Shown here one piece after another: positions 50,312 through 59,365 of a stretch of DNA of 64,000 nt; the stretch's first letter is position 1; each line of letters starts with the position of its first letter. This DNA is from Pedobacter caeni. Lineage in GTDB: Bacteria; Bacteroidota; Bacteroidia; Sphingobacteriales; Sphingobacteriaceae. The stretch spans positions 1,240,001 through 1,304,000 of the forward strand of contig NZ_FQUQ01000001.1 of NCBI RefSeq assembly GCF_900129215.1. Direction: 5' to 3'. A model generated the notes under the pieces. That model did not search any database. It was not told where the DNA came from and saw nothing but the letters and a program-made list of their open reading frames with translations. The translations under genes were made by a program, and so were the position numbers.

Positions 50312-53300
50312 ATGGAAGAAACGACACCAACAACCGGGAATAGAAAAACGGAGCGCAGGCTCCTGCTATTGTCAGCCATCATATTAGGAGCGCTGTTCAT
50401 TACGCTTTTCCAGACCTTACAGAAAGGTTTTCTTGAGGTAGATTCCAGGTTGGAAAATGGCACCATGGTCAATATCAATGATAAAAAACCAGGCCAGCTG
50501 ATCAGAACGTTACTGGAAAAAGGATATTATTTTGAAGATAAAAAAGACATTGCATTGGTAGAATCTGTGGTGAGCGATGGGGCAAAATCCTTTAAAGAAC
50601 CAATAGACAATGTTGGAGAACTGAACAAACGCCGGTTCTTTATCGGAGCTGATGATGCCTTTACCAGAGGCGGACAAAACTTCAAAAAAAGAGTACTGGA
50701 TTCCAGGGCTTTATTGGGCTATACCGGAGATGATTCTCTTCTTTTCAAAAGAGAAAAGGTCAATCCTCCTGTATTAAAAGCAGAAACAGACCTGCAGAAA
50801 GGACAATATCACATTACAGGAAAAGTAATTGATACTGCCGGAAAACCGGTATCGGGTGTACTGATCAGGCTGCAAATGATTTTACCGCAGGACAGCGCGG
50901 ATACGGACGACGATGAGGCGATTCCAAAACCGGCTTTAAAGGCTTATGCCAGAACAGATGCAGCTGGTCATTTTGCCTTCAACAGGCTTCCCGATGACCA
51001 GGCTTTTTCAATTCTGCCAATGCAGCCGGGATATCAGTTTGGTAAATCTCAGGGAGTTCAGGAATTACAAAAAGATGCTTCCTTTGTCTTCAAACAAAGC
51101 CCGCATACCATCCGCCTTTTTTCTGCACGTGATTTCAAGATCCTGAAAAAAGAAAAATCCTTAATTGTCCGTACCCCTGTGGAGTATAACCAATGGTACT
51201 GGATCATTACCGCGTCCTTTTTCTTTGGGTTCTTCCTGCTCCACCTGCTGATGACCTTTAAGTTTCCAAAGGCAGATCAGCTGCTCCTTCCGGTGATGAT
51301 GCTGATGACAGGATTTTCATTTATCACCTTACTCAGTTTACAGGATCCGCTTCGGGACCGCTTTCTGGCGAAGGATACCCTGGTATTTTTTGGAATGGGG
51401 ATCCTTGGAATTGCGATCCTGCTGTTCATCAAATTCCGCAAGTTTACCGTGGATTCACGCGTGTACAGAATGCTGGTGCTGGCGAAAAGCACGGGTAAAG
51501 CGAATGGCTGGCAATGGGCAGGTTTGGCTTTGGCATTACTGGCCTTAACGATCGTATTCGGAACAGGTCCGGAAGGAAGTGGTGTAAAGGTGAACCTTTT
51601 CGGTGTACAACCCAGTGAAATTGTAAAATATGCCATTATCTTCTTTCTTGCCGGATTTTTTGCCAGCAATGAGAAGTTCATTACAGAATACAGAACCTGG
51701 AAAAAACGCTGGTACTTCTTCTCTTTTGCATTGGTAGCCATGGCCATCGCCATTTTACTCTATCTGGTGCTTGGTGACCTTGGACCGGCAATGGTGATCT
51801 GTTTTACTTTTATCATTCTCTTTTCATTCTCACGTGGGGATTTTATGATGATGCTGATTGCCATCATCACTTATACGTTAACCGTTTGGTACCTGAACAT
51901 CTGGCTGGCCAGTCTGATTACCGTGTTACTGGTAGCCCTGGCCATGTTCCTCAATAAAAAGAAAACCAGCGAATCGGCCATCATGATCATTATGGTCATC
52001 GCCGGATTCTTACTGATCGACCAGATCCCTTACCTCGACAAACTCATTCCAGGCCCGGTAAACAGGCTTACAGAACGTAAATCCATCTGGCAGGATCCAT
52101 GGAACAATGAAGTTTATGGAGGTGATCAGGTGGCAAACGGAATATGGGCAATGGCCGGAGGTGGCCTCAGCGGACAAGGTGTTGGTGAAGGATTCGCCAA
52201 GAGTATTCCTGAAGCGCATACAGATATGATCCTCCCTGCAATTGGGGAAGATTTTGGATGGGCAGGGATTGTATCGGTGTTTGTCCTCTTCCTGGTGTTT
52301 TTTAACCGGTCCATCAATATAGGCCGGCAAACGGGAACACCCTTTCTGTTTTATTTATGTGCCGGAATAGGGATCAGTATGTTTGCCCAGTTTCTATTGA
52401 TCGCAGGTGGTTCTACGGGAGCATTACCACTCTCAGGTGTAGCCCTTCCCTTTATCAGCTATGGAGGCTCATCGCTCGTTGCAAATATGCTGGCGGTAGG
52501 TTTACTGCTTTCGGTTTCTTCCATCCGGGGCACAGCCGTTCAGATGGAATTCATTACCAAACAACAGGATAAAAACCTGGTTCCGGCATTGTTGTCTGCA
52601 AGTATTGCCGTGATTCTCCTTACCGTAACCGTATCAAGATATATCAGTAATAACAAGAAATGGGTGGTACAACCTGCATTGGTTGCCGACCGGAGTGGCC
52701 TGAGGATGTTCAGTTACAATCCACGTATTGCCATCCTGATGAACAAACTGGAAGCGGGTCAGCTTTACGATAGAAACGGACAGATACTGGCCACCAGTAA
52801 CCCGGAGCTGATCAGAAAACAGGCTGCACAATTACAGGAATCCGGATTGAGTTATAACCTGGATTCTGCAGTACATAAACGGGTAGACCGTTATTATCCT
52901 TTCGAGGAACAAGCCTTTTTCTGGGTTGGAGATGTCAATACCGGGGTATTCAATGGCAGTACCAATGGTTACTTTGCAGAATATGAACATGCAGCAGAAT
53001 TAAGAGGTTTCCATACTCCAGTGCTTTCGTTCAATACCATTGCCAACCGTTACCATGAAGACCGTTTTCTGCCCCGTGGAGTGAAAGAAATGACGGTCAG
53101 CAAAAGAGATTATGCGGCATTGTCCCCACTCCTTCTGGCTGGGGTAAACAGTGAAGAGGTTGCTGCTTTTAAAAAGCGAAACAGGGATGTGAAACTGGCT
53201 GTTGATGCCAGGTTACAAACCGCCATTCAGCAATCCATTGCAAAAGATGATTCGTTGAAAAAAAGCCGTGTATCGGTGGTGATCATGGAAGATGAAACCG

Positions 53301-54385
53301 GAGATGTGCTCAGTTCAGCAGTCTACCCGCTACCCGAAGTTAAAGATTGGGAAATGCTCACCATGACTACTGCCGAGCAGAACAGGTTATCCGGATGGCA
53401 TACCAATGCCGATCTTGGTTTCACCTATGCCACCCAACCAGGCTCCACCGCAAAAGTACTGACCGCAATGGCAGCCTTTAACAAACTTGGTCTGGCAGCA
53501 GTCAACAAAACCTATAGCGTAAGCCGCGCAGAAAGGATCCGGACCAAAGGTATTGAACCTGATGAAACCGGGAACATCAATATGGAAAAGGCATTGGTCA
53601 AATCAAATAATGTGTATTTCATTAAACTGGCCAATCAGGAACAACTCCAGGAAGATATGGCAGCCTTATACCTCAAGACAGGTATGTTTTTAAGAGGCGT
53701 TGGCGGTTATTATTACAACAAAGGAGCAAACAATGAAAAGCAGGAAGAGAAATGGCTGAATTATTGGAGGAAGACAGAGTTTAATACGAAACCAAAATAT
53801 GATCCTGAAAGGATCAGACGGACACGTGCAAAAGGAATCTCAGGAATGGCCTGGGGACAAGGCGAACTCATTGCCAGCCCTGCATCCATTGCCCGACTGG
53901 CAGCAGGAGTTGCCAATAAAGGGGTCATGGTGCCAAACCGCTTTGTGTTGAAAATCAGCGATTCCCTGACTAAGGTCCAACCGGGTATTAAACTGGCAAA
54001 CGATCCTAAATATGCCGCCTTGTTAACGGATTTTATGATCAAACAGAGCATCAATAAATCCTATGCCATGGGCTTAAAAGTAGCGGGTAAAACCGGAACA
54101 CCGGAGCGGGTCTGGAAAGCAGCAAGGATCAATGATGGCTGGTATGTGTTTTTTGCACAGAATAAAATCGGCAAAGGACATATTGTGGTGAGCATCAGGA
54201 TAGAGTCGACCAGGGGTTCCAGCAGGGCAGTATTGCTGGCCACTAAACATGTGGTCCCTGCCCTGATGAAGCTGGGTTATGTGAGTGACCTGGAAGAAGC
54301 AAAGAAGAAGGTCGTTAAAGCCAAAAGCATTAAGACCACAAAAACAGACAGTACTACAGTTTCAGAAGAGCCTGTAGCAAATTAA
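50312..54385 (+). CDS. RodA/FtsW polymerase-PBP transpeptidase fusion
   Basis: A 1357-residue protein. One N-terminal helix (about 17-35), an outer part including a carboxypeptidase-regulatory-like domain (about 167-250; KVIDTAGKPVSGVLI), a second helix (about 296-315), a SEDS (FtsW/RodA) membrane domain (about 320-745) with PEAHTDMILPAIGEDFGW (D638) and LPFISYGGSS, and a C-terminal penicillin-binding transpeptidase (about 965-1320) with intact STAK (S1045, K1048), SNN (1098-1100) and KTGT (1260-1263). In most bacteria the polymerase and the class B PBP are separate proteins. Here one chain could make and cross-link peptidoglycan. It starts five bases after the phosphatase. Confidence 0.93.
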   Translation: MEETTPTTGNRKTERRLLLLSAIILGALFITLFQTLQKGFLEVDSRLENGTMVNINDKKPGQLIRTLLEKGYYFEDKKDIALVESVVSDGAKSFKEPIDNVGELNKRRFFIGADDAFTRGGQNFKKRVLDSRALLGYTGDDSLLFKREKVNPPVLKAETDLQKGQYHITGKVIDTAGKPVSGVLIRLQMILPQDSADTDDDEAIPKPALKAYARTDAAGHFAFNRLPDDQAFSILPMQPGYQFGKSQGVQELQKDASFVFKQSPHTIRLFSARDFKILKKEKSLIVRTPVEYNQWYWIITASFFFGFFLLHLLMTFKFPKADQLLLPVMMLMTGFSFITLLSLQDPLRDRFLAKDTLVFFGMGILGIAILLFIKFRKFTVDSRVYRMLVLAKSTGKANGWQWAGLALALLALTIVFGTGPEGSGVKVNLFGVQPSEIVKYAIIFFLAGFFASNEKFITEYRTWKKRWYFFSFALVAMAIAILLYLVLGDLGPAMVICFTFIILFSFSRGDFMMMLIAIITYTLTVWYLNIWLASLITVLLVALAMFLNKKKTSESAIMIIMVIAGFLLIDQIPYLDKLIPGPVNRLTERKSIWQDPWNNEVYGGDQVANGIWAMAGGGLSGQGVGEGFAKSIPEAHTDMILPAIGEDFGWAGIVSVFVLFLVFFNRSINIGRQTGTPFLFYLCAGIGISMFAQFLLIAGGSTGALPLSGVALPFISYGGSSLVANMLAVGLLLSVSSIRGTAVQMEFITKQQDKNLVPALLSASIAVILLTVTVSRYISNNKKWVVQPALVADRSGLRMFSYNPRIAILMNKLEAGQLYDRNGQILATSNPELIRKQAAQLQESGLSYNLDSAVHKRVDRYYPFEEQAFFWVGDVNTGVFNGSTNGYFAEYEHAAELRGFHTPVLSFNTIANRYHEDRFLPRGVKEMTVSKRDYAALSPLLLAGVNSEEVAAFKKRNRDVKLAVDARLQTAIQQSIAKDDSLKKSRVSVVIMEDETGDVLSSAVYPLPEVKDWEMLTMTTAEQNRLSGWHTNADLGFTYATQPGSTAKVLTAMAAFNKLGLAAVNKTYSVSRAERIRTKGIEPDETGNINMEKALVKSNNVYFIKLANQEQLQEDMAALYLKTGMFLRGVGGYYYNKGANNEKQEEKWLNYWRKTEFNTKPKYDPERIRRTRAKGISGMAWGQGELIASPASIARLAAGVANKGVMVPNRFVLKISDSLTKVQPGIKLANDPKYAALLTDFMIKQSINKSYAMGLKVAGKTGTPERVWKAARINDGWYVFFAQNKIGKGHIVVSIRIESTRGSSRAVLLATKHVVPALMKLGYVSDLEEAKKKVVKAKSIKTTKTDSTTVSEEPVAN

Positions 54386-54399
54386 TAAGATAAAGATAC

Positions 54400-55197
54400 A
54401 TGAGCATGTTTAACCTATTTGGTAAGGAACCATCCGAAAAACCTCAGGACGTAAAAGCAGTCAGAGAGGCACTTCTTGTTTTCATTAAACAGGAACTTCA
54501 GAAAATGGAAGGTGGCGAAGGGAAACATATTAAAGGATTTCAGCTGTTTATCGCCTGTGTTCCGGTAGAGAAATACCTTTATGAATCTGCCGTTTTTATG
54601 GAAGAAGAAGGACGCTTTAAGAAAGAGGTCCAAAAGCTGGCCGATGACTTTGCCATTGACCTGCCTGAACACTGGACCATGGAAAGCCTCTTTGTAGATG
54701 AGCTCCCTCAGGATGTGATCAGGGCATCCAACCTGGAAATCGGACTGTACATTAAAACACCTGAACATGCCATCGTACAACACTCCGAAAAGGCCCGCAT
54801 CAAAGTTCTGAACGGAGAGGCGGAGCAACAGGAATACCTCATTACTTCCGCCGACGGAAAGATCAATATCGGCAGAGAAAGAAAAGTGCAGGACGCAGAT
54901 GGTTTCATCAGAGAAAATAAGATCGCTTTTCCTGATTCCAGCAGCAATGAAGGCAATAAATACGTCAGCAGGCAACATGCACATATTGAATGGAATAAAG
55001 AAGCAGGAGTCTTCCTTTTGTTTGCTGATGAGGGTGGTGTGCCGCCAAGAAATAAAGTAAAAATCAGATCTAAGGCAGATCATAACCCTGTTAAACTTAC
55101 CTTTACAGAACTTGGACACCCTTTACAGGAAGGTGACCAGATTATTTTGGGCGAATCAGCTGTTTTAGAATTTAGTTATGTTTCAAACCCTTCATAA
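54400..55197 (+). CDS. FHA-domain protein
   Basis: A 265-residue soluble protein. The N-terminal 130 residues are unassigned and helical at first (DVKAVREALLVFIKQELQKM). The C-terminal FHA domain (about 145-262) has INIGRERK (G158, R159) and VSRQHAHIEW (S190, R191, H193), the phosphothreonine-binding residues of the fold. It probably reads phosphorylated sites on the kinase or synthase. The gene lies between the SEDS-PBP fusion and the kinase (gaps 14 and 15 bases). Confidence 0.9.
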   Translation: MSMFNLFGKEPSEKPQDVKAVREALLVFIKQELQKMEGGEGKHIKGFQLFIACVPVEKYLYESAVFMEEEGRFKKEVQKLADDFAIDLPEHWTMESLFVDELPQDVIRASNLEIGLYIKTPEHAIVQHSEKARIKVLNGEAEQQEYLITSADGKINIGRERKVQDADGFIRENKIAFPDSSSNEGNKYVSRQHAHIEWNKEAGVFLLFADEGGVPPRNKVKIRSKADHNPVKLTFTELGHPLQEGDQIILGESAVLEFSYVSNPS

Positions 55198-55212
55198 AAC
55201 GACAATCATACC

Positions 55213-56745
55213 ATGAGCAAAATATTTACCATAGCAGAGGGATTAGAGAACATGGGTGCTTTACGCACCGGCGGACAGGGTTCTGTTTATAAGGGTAAAA
55301 GAATGGGCACCATCATTACGGCGGTGAAAATCATACCAACCCCTATTCATTCGGAAGATACAGAGGATAAAAACTACAGGAATTTCAAGAATGAAGTAGA
55401 GAAGTTAGAGAAAGTAAACCAGATCCCCAATCCAAATGTGGTGAAGATCCTGAACTCCGGATTAACGGAAAGCGGATCATTCCCTTTCATAGAGATGGAA
55501 TACATAGAAGGACCCGACCTGGAAGACCTCTTAAAACCACCACACAGCCCTGTATTTACCATACGGGAAACGATAAAGCTGGCCGAACAACTGTCTAACG
55601 CCCTGGCACATTGCCATAAGGTAGGTGTGAAACACGGCGACATCAAGAGTAACAACGTAAAGTTCAATGTGTATACCGGCAACTATATCCTGCTTGACTT
55701 CGGACTTGCGATTATGTCTGATGAACAACGGAGAAGCAGTGTCAGACACGCAGGTGCAGTAGAATTTATGGCACCGGAACAACATGATGGAGAAATGTTC
55801 TTCCAAACAGATATTTATAGTTTCGGAGTAATCCTTTTTGAACTGCTGGCAGGAACCGTTCCTTTCCCACTGATCAACAAAGCAGAGAACTCCCGCAATT
55901 CGGTGATGCTTTCCCATATGGAAAAACCAGTGCCGGATCCATTGAGTCTGCGCAGGAATCAAATCCCTGAAAGCTGGGCACCGGCCGTCCGCGACCATGA
56001 GATGAAAGTTCCGATGTGGCTGCTGGAGCTGATCAGTAAATGTCTGGAAAAAGCACCTGAAAAAAGGTTTGCCAATGGCGAAGCCTTACATGAAGCAATT
56101 GCCCGCAACAACATAGAAAACATGGCTTTACCAGTTGCAGCTGCTCCTGTTGCTCCGGTCTATACGCCGGCACCGGATGAAAGCCCTTCTAATGCGGTAA
56201 AAGTATCAAAACCATTGTTTATCCTGATGATCCTGGCCTTGGTTGGCCTGAGCGCATTTACCGGATATGCCTTGCTGTTTAAAGATCAGATGGATAAAAA
56301 TAAAGCAAATGCAGCACTTCATAAAGACAGTACAACAGTTTCAAAACCTATTCATGAAGTGGTAGATACGATGCCTGAGCCCGACACGACCAATATCGTG
56401 AAGCCCATCATATTGGATACTACCGAACAACAGACCAATGTAGATTCCCTGCAAAAGGAATATGAAAGACAAATGGGCCTCAACAAGCCTGTTCCGAAAA
56501 AGGAAACCAATGTAGAGGCAGTAATTGTTAGTGAAGGCAAAAAATACAAACTGCCTAAGACAGCAATCTATTTCTATGATTCTCCGAGCGTAGATGCCCC
56601 AAGACACGGAGTTCTGGGTTTATGGGTAAATACCAAGTTTACCGTAGTGGATGAACAGAATGGCTTTATCTATGTGACACATAAGGATAATGATGGTCAG
56701 GTCACCAAAGGATGGTTAAATAAGAGCGATCTGAAGGAGCAATAA
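55213..56745 (+). CDS. Membrane Ser/Thr protein kinase with SH3-like outer domain
   Basis: A 510-residue kinase of the PknB type. The kinase domain spans about 10-300: the glycine loop GGQGSVYKG (20-28), K39 (AVKI), catalytic HGDIKSNN (D143, N148; the usual Arg of HRD is Gly), DFG (162-164) and the APE loop as APEQ. After a linker there is a membrane helix (about 335-356) and an outer C-terminal part ending in an SH3-like domain (about 438-510; YDSPSVDAPRHGVLG, GWLNKSDL) instead of PASTA repeats. It may sense peptidoglycan. The likely targets are the products of the same operon. Confidence 0.93.
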   Translation: MSKIFTIAEGLENMGALRTGGQGSVYKGKRMGTIITAVKIIPTPIHSEDTEDKNYRNFKNEVEKLEKVNQIPNPNVVKILNSGLTESGSFPFIEMEYIEGPDLEDLLKPPHSPVFTIRETIKLAEQLSNALAHCHKVGVKHGDIKSNNVKFNVYTGNYILLDFGLAIMSDEQRRSSVRHAGAVEFMAPEQHDGEMFFQTDIYSFGVILFELLAGTVPFPLINKAENSRNSVMLSHMEKPVPDPLSLRRNQIPESWAPAVRDHEMKVPMWLLELISKCLEKAPEKRFANGEALHEAIARNNIENMALPVAAAPVAPVYTPAPDESPSNAVKVSKPLFILMILALVGLSAFTGYALLFKDQMDKNKANAALHKDSTTVSKPIHEVVDTMPEPDTTNIVKPIILDTTEQQTNVDSLQKEYERQMGLNKPVPKKETNVEAVIVSEGKKYKLPKTAIYFYDSPSVDAPRHGVLGLWVNTKFTVVDEQNGFIYVTHKDNDGQVTKGWLNKSDLKEQ

Positions 56746-56746
56746 C

Positions 56747-57667
56747 ATGAATACGGTTCAATTTAAAGATCAAAGCCTTACTGCTGAAGAGATCAAAGCG
56801 CTTGCACAACAGACAAAGCTGGTCGGGATCTCGTTTGTAAACTGTCCGGTTACCGATGAGGATATTTTACAGTTATCCGGTTTACCGAAACTGGTGAACC
56901 TGTCGCTGGAAAACACAAGTATAACGGACTTATCGCTGGAGTATTTATCTAAACTTCCGGCGTTAAAGCTTTTATTCATCACCGGAGCAAATATCAATGG
57001 ATCTGGCTTCAAATCATTTGAAAACAACAAAAAGATCGATTGTATCTGGGCCTGTAGTACGAAACTCAACGATGATGGCCTTCGTTTACTGGCAAATATC
57101 CCTAAACTGGGTGTGATCCGAATTCTGGATACTGCCGTTACTTTTGAGGGTTTACTTTCTGTGGCACATAATCCCCGGATAAATGTGGTTGCCAATGATC
57201 TGTTCAGTCCGGAGCAAATGGCGCAGTTTGAGCAGGAACAACGAGATCAGGCAAAGTCCAAAAAGAGCTTCATTCCGGAAGAAGTCGAAAAAGCAAAAGC
57301 AGTACTCCTCTCCTTTTTTCAGGCAATGACGGATTGGGAAAAATATGCAGAAGAATCGTCCTCAGGATCAGGACCGTTTGCCTCAGACCTTCAGCCAAGA
57401 TGTGAAGCGATATTTAATCAGTATTGTACGGATAAACCCCGCACAGGTTACAGACCAGATGGAATACATTTTTCTCTTGGCCCGGATTACAGCTATGGAA
57501 AGCAGGAATTTACAGATGTAGAACAAGCCTCAAAAAACAAAATTCTTTTTTATACAAAGAATCATATCGACTTTCAGTACCGCTATATTCTCGTAAAAAA
57601 AGAGAACGATTGGAAAGTGGATGAATGCCAATGGCATTCCACAGGCTGGAAAAAACATGGATTGTAA
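56747..57667 (+). CDS. Leucine-rich-repeat protein with NTF2-like C-terminus
   Basis: A 306-residue soluble protein. The N-terminal half (about 10-150) is an LRR solenoid (LSGLPKLVNLSLENTSITDL, LSKLPALKLLFITGANING, LLANIPKLGVIRILDTAV). The C-terminal part (about 183-306; LLSFFQAMTDWEKYAEESSS, FQYRYILVKKENDWKVDECQ) resembles NTF2-fold immunity-type domains. It starts one base after the kinase gene and is the last gene of the operon. It may serve as a scaffold or adaptor; the domain assignments rest on visible patterns. Confidence 0.78.
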   Translation: MNTVQFKDQSLTAEEIKALAQQTKLVGISFVNCPVTDEDILQLSGLPKLVNLSLENTSITDLSLEYLSKLPALKLLFITGANINGSGFKSFENNKKIDCIWACSTKLNDDGLRLLANIPKLGVIRILDTAVTFEGLLSVAHNPRINVVANDLFSPEQMAQFEQEQRDQAKSKKSFIPEEVEKAKAVLLSFFQAMTDWEKYAEESSSGSGPFASDLQPRCEAIFNQYCTDKPRTGYRPDGIHFSLGPDYSYGKQEFTDVEQASKNKILFYTKNHIDFQYRYILVKKENDWKVDECQWHSTGWKKHGL

Positions 57668-57682
57668 ATAACTCCATAAACA

Positions 57683-57697
57683 TGTGCATTCTGCACA
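57683..57697 (+). terminator. Weak terminator after kinase operon
   Basis: TGTGCA-TTC-TGCACA forms a 6-bp stem with a three-base loop, followed by an A+T-rich run with a T tract (AATTTATTTTAATG). Probably ends the operon. The next 215 bases hold no gene and lead into the chitinase promoter region. Confidence 0.55.
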
Positions 57698-57913
57698 AAT
57701 TTATTTTAATGATTTTATCTCGTATCATCGGCTGCTAAACAAGTCCCACTGATTCCCCCGTTTATCTTTAAACAAAGCCGGATTGACTGTATTTCAAGCG
57801 TATCGCCATTTGTATTTATTTTAACAAACACGAAGTTTATTTGAAATATATCCTTGGTTTATAGGGTTTATTATGTTAATTTAATATTAAATCCCTAATG
57901 TAATTCAAATATT

Positions 57914-59308
57914 ATGAAAACAAAAAACCAATTTAGGTCAATTCTATTGCCAGCGTTATTGATGCTGTGTATGGCCTCATGTAAAACCAAACAAGCTGAC
58001 TTTGCTTCGCCAGAACTTGAAATGAATTCAAAGCGTTCAGATGTTCATGCAGCCGATGCCGCTAATTTTAAAGTCATCGGTTATGTTCCCTCCTGGGCAG
58101 GAGAAGTCAGTCAGATCCAGTTCAGTAAACTGACACACATCAACTACGCCTTTATTCTACCAACAAATTCAGGTGGTTTTCAGGCGTTGGAAAACCCCTC
58201 CAAACTTCAGGCCCTGGTATCTGCTGCACATGCCAGCAATGTAAAAGTATTGGTTTCTGTAGGTGGCTGGAACGATGGAAATGACAGCGCTTTTGAAGCT
58301 TTTGCAGCAAACTCCGGCGGACGGACCACCTTTACCAATAATGTAGTAAACCTGGTCAATCAGTATGGGCTGGACGGAATAGACATCGACTGGGAATACC
58401 CGGACAATGGAAGTTCTGCAAACAACTATTCCCTATTAATGCAGCAGCTCAGTACGGCGATGCACAACATGGGAAAACTACTTACCGCAGCGGTAGTCTC
58501 CTATAATGGAGCAAGTATCCAGAATAACGTATTTGGATATGTAGATTTCCTGAACATCATGGCCTATGATGAAAGCGGAGCCAATCACTCTACCTATAAC
58601 CTCGCCGTACAATCCTTAAATTACTGGAAAGGAAGAGGTTTACCTGCAAGTAAGGCCAATCTGGGTGTACCATTTTACGGCAGATCGGCAAATGAGTATG
58701 TGGATTATAAAACCATACTTTCCAGAGGCGGAAGTGCAAATTCAGACTCTTTTTCAGGAATAGGTTACAATGGTATTCCCACCATCAAGCAAAAAACCAA
58801 TCTCGCCTTTGATCAGGGTGGCGGCATCATGATCTGGGAACTTTCGCAGGATGCAACCGGTGGAAATTCTTTACTTACGGCCATCAATCAGGTAGTGGTT
58901 TCCAGGACAGGAAATCCCGGCACACCGATTCCCATCGGATCAACAGTAACCCTGAAAGGATTTAACAGCAAATATGTGAGCGGGGAAAATGGATTACAAG
59001 CCATGACCTGTAACCGGACAACGGCCTCTCCTATTGAAACTTTTACGGTCCTTGACGCTGGGGGCGGTAAAATCGCGCTGAGAAGCAAGGGTAAATTCGT
59101 TTCCTCAGAAAACGGGAATTCGGCAATGACCTGCAGCAAAACCACTATGGGCGACTCAGAGAAATTTGATTGGGTAGCCAATCCGGATGGTACCGTTTCC
59201 TTCAGAGGAAACAATGGAAAGTTCGTTTCCAGTGAAAACGGCACCCAGGCCATGACCTGCAACAGAACCACTGCTGCCGGATGGGAAGCTTTTGGAATTA
59301 ACAAATAA
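57914..59308 (+). CDS. GH18 chitinase lipoprotein with fascin-like C-terminal domain
   Basis: A 464-residue secreted protein with a lipoprotein signal ending CMASC (lipidated Cys 23). The GH18 catalytic barrel has SVGGWN (115-120) and DGIDIDWE (154-161), with E161 the acid. It ends near residue 335. The last 115 residues hold three repeats of about 41 residues (starting near 352, 393 and 435), each with the core YVSGENG/FVSSENG and AMTCxxTT, fitting one beta-trefoil of the fascin type. It probably degrades chitin or related GlcNAc polymers; the trefoil could bind the substrate. Terminator follows. Confidence 0.92.
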   Translation: MKTKNQFRSILLPALLMLCMASCKTKQADFASPELEMNSKRSDVHAADAANFKVIGYVPSWAGEVSQIQFSKLTHINYAFILPTNSGGFQALENPSKLQALVSAAHASNVKVLVSVGGWNDGNDSAFEAFAANSGGRTTFTNNVVNLVNQYGLDGIDIDWEYPDNGSSANNYSLLMQQLSTAMHNMGKLLTAAVVSYNGASIQNNVFGYVDFLNIMAYDESGANHSTYNLAVQSLNYWKGRGLPASKANLGVPFYGRSANEYVDYKTILSRGGSANSDSFSGIGYNGIPTIKQKTNLAFDQGGGIMIWELSQDATGGNSLLTAINQVVVSRTGNPGTPIPIGSTVTLKGFNSKYVSGENGLQAMTCNRTTASPIETFTVLDAGGGKIALRSKGKFVSSENGNSAMTCSKTTMGDSEKFDWVANPDGTVSFRGNNGKFVSSENGTQAMTCNRTTAAGWEAFGINK

Positions 59309-59312
59309 AATG

Positions 59313-59350
59313 AACAGAGGGGATACCGCACCTGCGACATCCCCTCTGTT
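59313..59350 (+). terminator. Terminator after chitinase gene
   Basis: AACAGAGGGGAT (59313-59324) pairs with ATCCCCTCTGTT (59339-59350) with a 14-base loop, followed by a run of Ts. It may also work for the convergent LytTR gene, weakly. Confidence 0.9.
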
Positions 59351-59365
59351 TTTTTCAGTATGTTC

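Noticed and set aside
54415..55119. 234-codon open frame opposite the FHA gene
   Set aside because: Antisense to a clear FHA gene in a tight operon; Cys- and Phe-rich shadow composition.
55531..55998. 155-codon open frame opposite the kinase domain
   Set aside because: Antisense to kinase motifs that are intact; no support for coding.
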